From Acetatifactor muris (lineage in GTDB: Bacteria; Bacillota; Clostridia; Lachnospirales; Lachnospiraceae), in contig NZ_JANJZD010000004.1 in NCBI RefSeq assembly GCF_024623325.1, positions 220,070 to 284,069 of the forward strand: a stretch of DNA of 64,000 bases. Direction: 5' to 3'. The position numbers and the translations under genes are program-made. Within the stretch, counting starts at the first letter, position 1. The number at the start of each line of letters is the position of its first letter. Positions 61,845 through 64,000 of the stretch are shown here, one piece after another. The notes under the pieces are model-generated. The model saw only the letters and a list, made by a program, of their open reading frames with translations. It was not told the DNA's origin and searched no databases.

Positions 61845-63890
61845 ATGAATGATAAGTTGAAAAATTATGCTGAGATTGAAGCAGAAAAAGCTGAGAATTT
61901 GTCTTTTTGTAGAGGTTTAAAGCTGTTGCACATTCGGAGTCAGGTAGAAGAAATATTAAATCAAATTGGAAGAGGTGGAATATTTGAGGAGTACACAATT
62001 CATAATATTTCACATGTGGATGAAATGTTGAGGATTATAGAATGGTTAGTACCAGACGAAACGAAAAAAGAGATGACATCAGCCGAGTGGCTAATGTTAA
62101 CGCTAGCGGTTTATTTTCATGATTTAGGGATGGTTGTAACAAGAGGTGAATATTCAAATAGAGGAAAGACTGCATTTAAATTATAGAAGGAAAGTATCCT
62201 TGCCGAAACGGAAAAATCAGAATATGCTGAATTTACCAAAAATCAAGATGACCAATTTTTATATCAAGAATTTGTTCGAGAAAATCATGCTAAGCGAATT
62301 AAGCAATGGATTAATGGGGATTCTGAAATTGATTATGGGGAGACATCCAAAATAAAAGCTATAATGGAAGGTATCCTGAAAGATTTGGACAAAATGTTTA
62401 AAATTGATTTAGCTATGATTTGTGAAAGTCATCACAAAGATGATATTGAGGATTTTACAAAGTATCGAGTTGATAATGTATATGGGAATGATAGACAGGA
62501 AAAGGTTAATTTAAATTATATTGCAATTATCCTTAGAGTGGCTGATTTGTTACATATAACGAAAGATAGAACCCCTTCTATAACAAGGAGATTGATAAAT
62601 ATATCGAATCCCAAAAGTGTTATAGAATGGGAAAAGCAAATGGCGGTGCGTGCAGTACAACCAAAATTGAAAAGAGATGGAGAAGAGAATATTAATAAAG
62701 AATTGGAAAGTGATACAATAGAAATTACTGCATATTTTGAGGGAGCTGAAAATGCAGAAGCATATTTTGGATTGTCCTCTTATTTGCAGTATGCTCGAAA
62801 AGAACTGCAAAAATGTAATGAAATTGTTGAAAAAGCGCGAAAGAAAGAAGGAACCGTGGCATACAAATTCCCTTGGAGGGAAATTGACGAATCTCGTATA
62901 ACTGTAATTGGGTTTGAGACAAAGAAACTGTCTTTTACTATTGATCAGGAGAATATTCTACAATTACTTGTAGGTCATACATTATATAATGACTCGTCTG
63001 TTGTAGTCAGGGAGTTGGTGCAAAATGCAATTGACGCAGTTAAGTTACAAAAGCGCTACGAACATGAAAGAGGGAAGCTAAGTAATCTTGGACTTATACA
63101 AGTTGATTGGAACCAAGAAAAAAGAGAATTAAGTTTTTGGGATAATGGTACTGGAATGACAATGTTTGATGTGGAGAACTATCTTTTAAAAGTTGGCGCA
63201 TCAAAGTATAGAGATGCGGCGATAAAGAAACAGTTTCCAGATTTTTCTTCTATTAGCCATTTTGGTATAGGAATATTAACTTGTTTTATGATTGCAAATG
63301 ACATTGATATTATAACGAATTCAGAGGAGCAAGAAGATGTAAATAGTATTAATTTACGTAAAGTTACAGGAAGTTATCTGGTACGCAGAATTAAAAAGGT
63401 GGATGTAGATAGAAGAATCAAAGAGCATGGTACTATGGTAAAATTGTATGTGAGAAATGATGTGGATATGTCGACATTGGAACGAGATCTAAGAAAATGG
63501 ATTGTCATCCCAGAAATTCCTGTGTACTTAACAATGAACGATGAAGATAAAATAAGAATTGGATATGATTCCCTTAAAGAAGCATTAGTGAAATTTTTAA
63601 ATGAAACTGGAAGAACGGTGGATGGAGAGAAGTATGATGTTTATGAAGAAACTGAAGGAAATGTAACAATTGCATATGCGGTTCGTCATTTAAGGTATTT
63701 GTCTGATTGGTGTTTGTTGGAAATTGATAGTATGCAAGAAAGAAAAAAGCTGCAAGTACCAGTTGGAACTTGTGTTGAGGGGATACGTGTTGAGTTTACC
63801 ACACCAGGGTATAAAGATTGTTCCATTTTGGCGATTGCGAATATAAAAAACAGTAAATATCAAACGAATGTGGCTAGTGTATTGACATGA
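61845..63890 (+). pseudogene. HD-domain / Hsp90-like (GHKL) ATPase protein interrupted by one amber codon
   Basis: One reading frame of 682 codons with a single stop, TAG 62184-62186. Residues 1-113 before it hold an HD phosphohydrolase start (YTIHNISHVDEMLRII, LTLAVYFHDLGM). The frame goes on without other stops into KESILAETEK, YQEFVRENHAKR and a GHKL ATPase: N box VRELVQNAIDAV, G1 FWDNGTGMTM, G2 SHFGIGILTCFMI. ATG 62364 may restart translation of the ATPase part (508 residues). HD plus Hsp90-type ATPase proteins occur in defence islands; the RloA neighbour supports this. It may be a recent nonsense mutation or a read-through case. AACGAGGAG precedes ATG 61845. Confidence 0.75.
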
Positions 63891-64000
63891 CGATATTTAA
63901 CCTTACTACCGCCTTTTAAGAGGCGATAGTAAAATTGGGGTATAGAGACTTAAGCTTTATTCTGGCATCACCTGTCCTAAAATGCCAGTCAACCTTTGCT

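Noticed and set aside
63905..63937. TTACTACCGCC/GGCGATAGTAA hairpin as terminator after the HD/ATPase gene
   Set aside because: The stem is imperfect and is followed by AAAATTGGGG, not T. It may be a structure, but termination is not supported.

Overview
The window looks like a chromosomal segment of a gut-type, spore-forming Firmicute of the class Clostridia, most likely a member of the Lachnospiraceae. The basis is the gene content: a Bce-type bacitracin sensor/transporter module, BclA/BclB-like collagenous exosporium proteins, long-form HPF, a LoaP-type NusG paralogue, strong AGGAGG ribosome sites and several GTG/TTG starts. No rRNA, tRNA or CRISPR array was recognised, so the taxonomic call is inference.

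Layout. (1) 1-6052: end of an NlpC/P60 hydrolase, then a BceRS two-component system, the BceAB antimicrobial-peptide transporter and a HAD hydrolase. (2) 6053-15746: an AT-rich island of ABC half-transporters, several broken, with an 861-bp near-perfect duplication of one ATPase domain and a 45-residue stump of a radical SAM enzyme; it reads as a decayed RiPP-type export locus. (3) 15747-19722: fragments of a serine hydrolase on both sides of a divergent methionyl-tRNA-synthetase-like gene that has a long leader with a peptide ORF and an intrinsic terminator; then a YciI-like protein and a lipoprotein. (4) 19931-23693: two collagen-like spore-surface proteins around a TPR-containing glycosyltransferase. 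(5) 23857-46772: the main find, a polysaccharide locus headed by a predicted self-inverting switch. A tyrosine recombinase gene is bracketed by two perfect 28-bp inverted sites, each shaped like a recombinase core site. A TTGACA-N17-TAACAT promoter inside the segment points away from the locus as sequenced (predicted OFF). Outside the right site come a LoaP/NusG-like antiterminator, a leader with a hairpin and an intrinsic terminator, and a 20-kb operon with initiating sugar transferase, glycosyltransferases, Wzy, Wzx, pyruvyl transferase and a legionaminic/sialic-acid-type nonulosonic acid pathway. (6) 46773-49829: pseudogene fragments and a large solute-binding lipoprotein. (7) 49830-59767: a GNAT-phosphotransferase fusion behind a leader with a 10-codon ORF and three hairpins, a heterodimeric multidrug ABC exporter, HPF, a coiled-coil protein and an M23 peptidase. 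(8) 60215-63890: a defence-like island with a RloA-type ATPase, a truncated RloB and an HD/Hsp90-like ATPase protein interrupted by one in-frame amber codon.

How it fits together. The switch, LoaP and leader terminator suggest a three-tier control of one capsule: DNA inversion decides whether loaP is transcribed, LoaP modifies RNA polymerase, and modified polymerase passes the leader terminator. Each layer is known in other systems (invertible promoters and UpxY in Bacteroides capsules, LoaP in Firmicutes); their combination here is inferred from sequence alone. Much of the rest of the window shows recent gene decay, and three genes appear to sit behind attenuator-like leaders.
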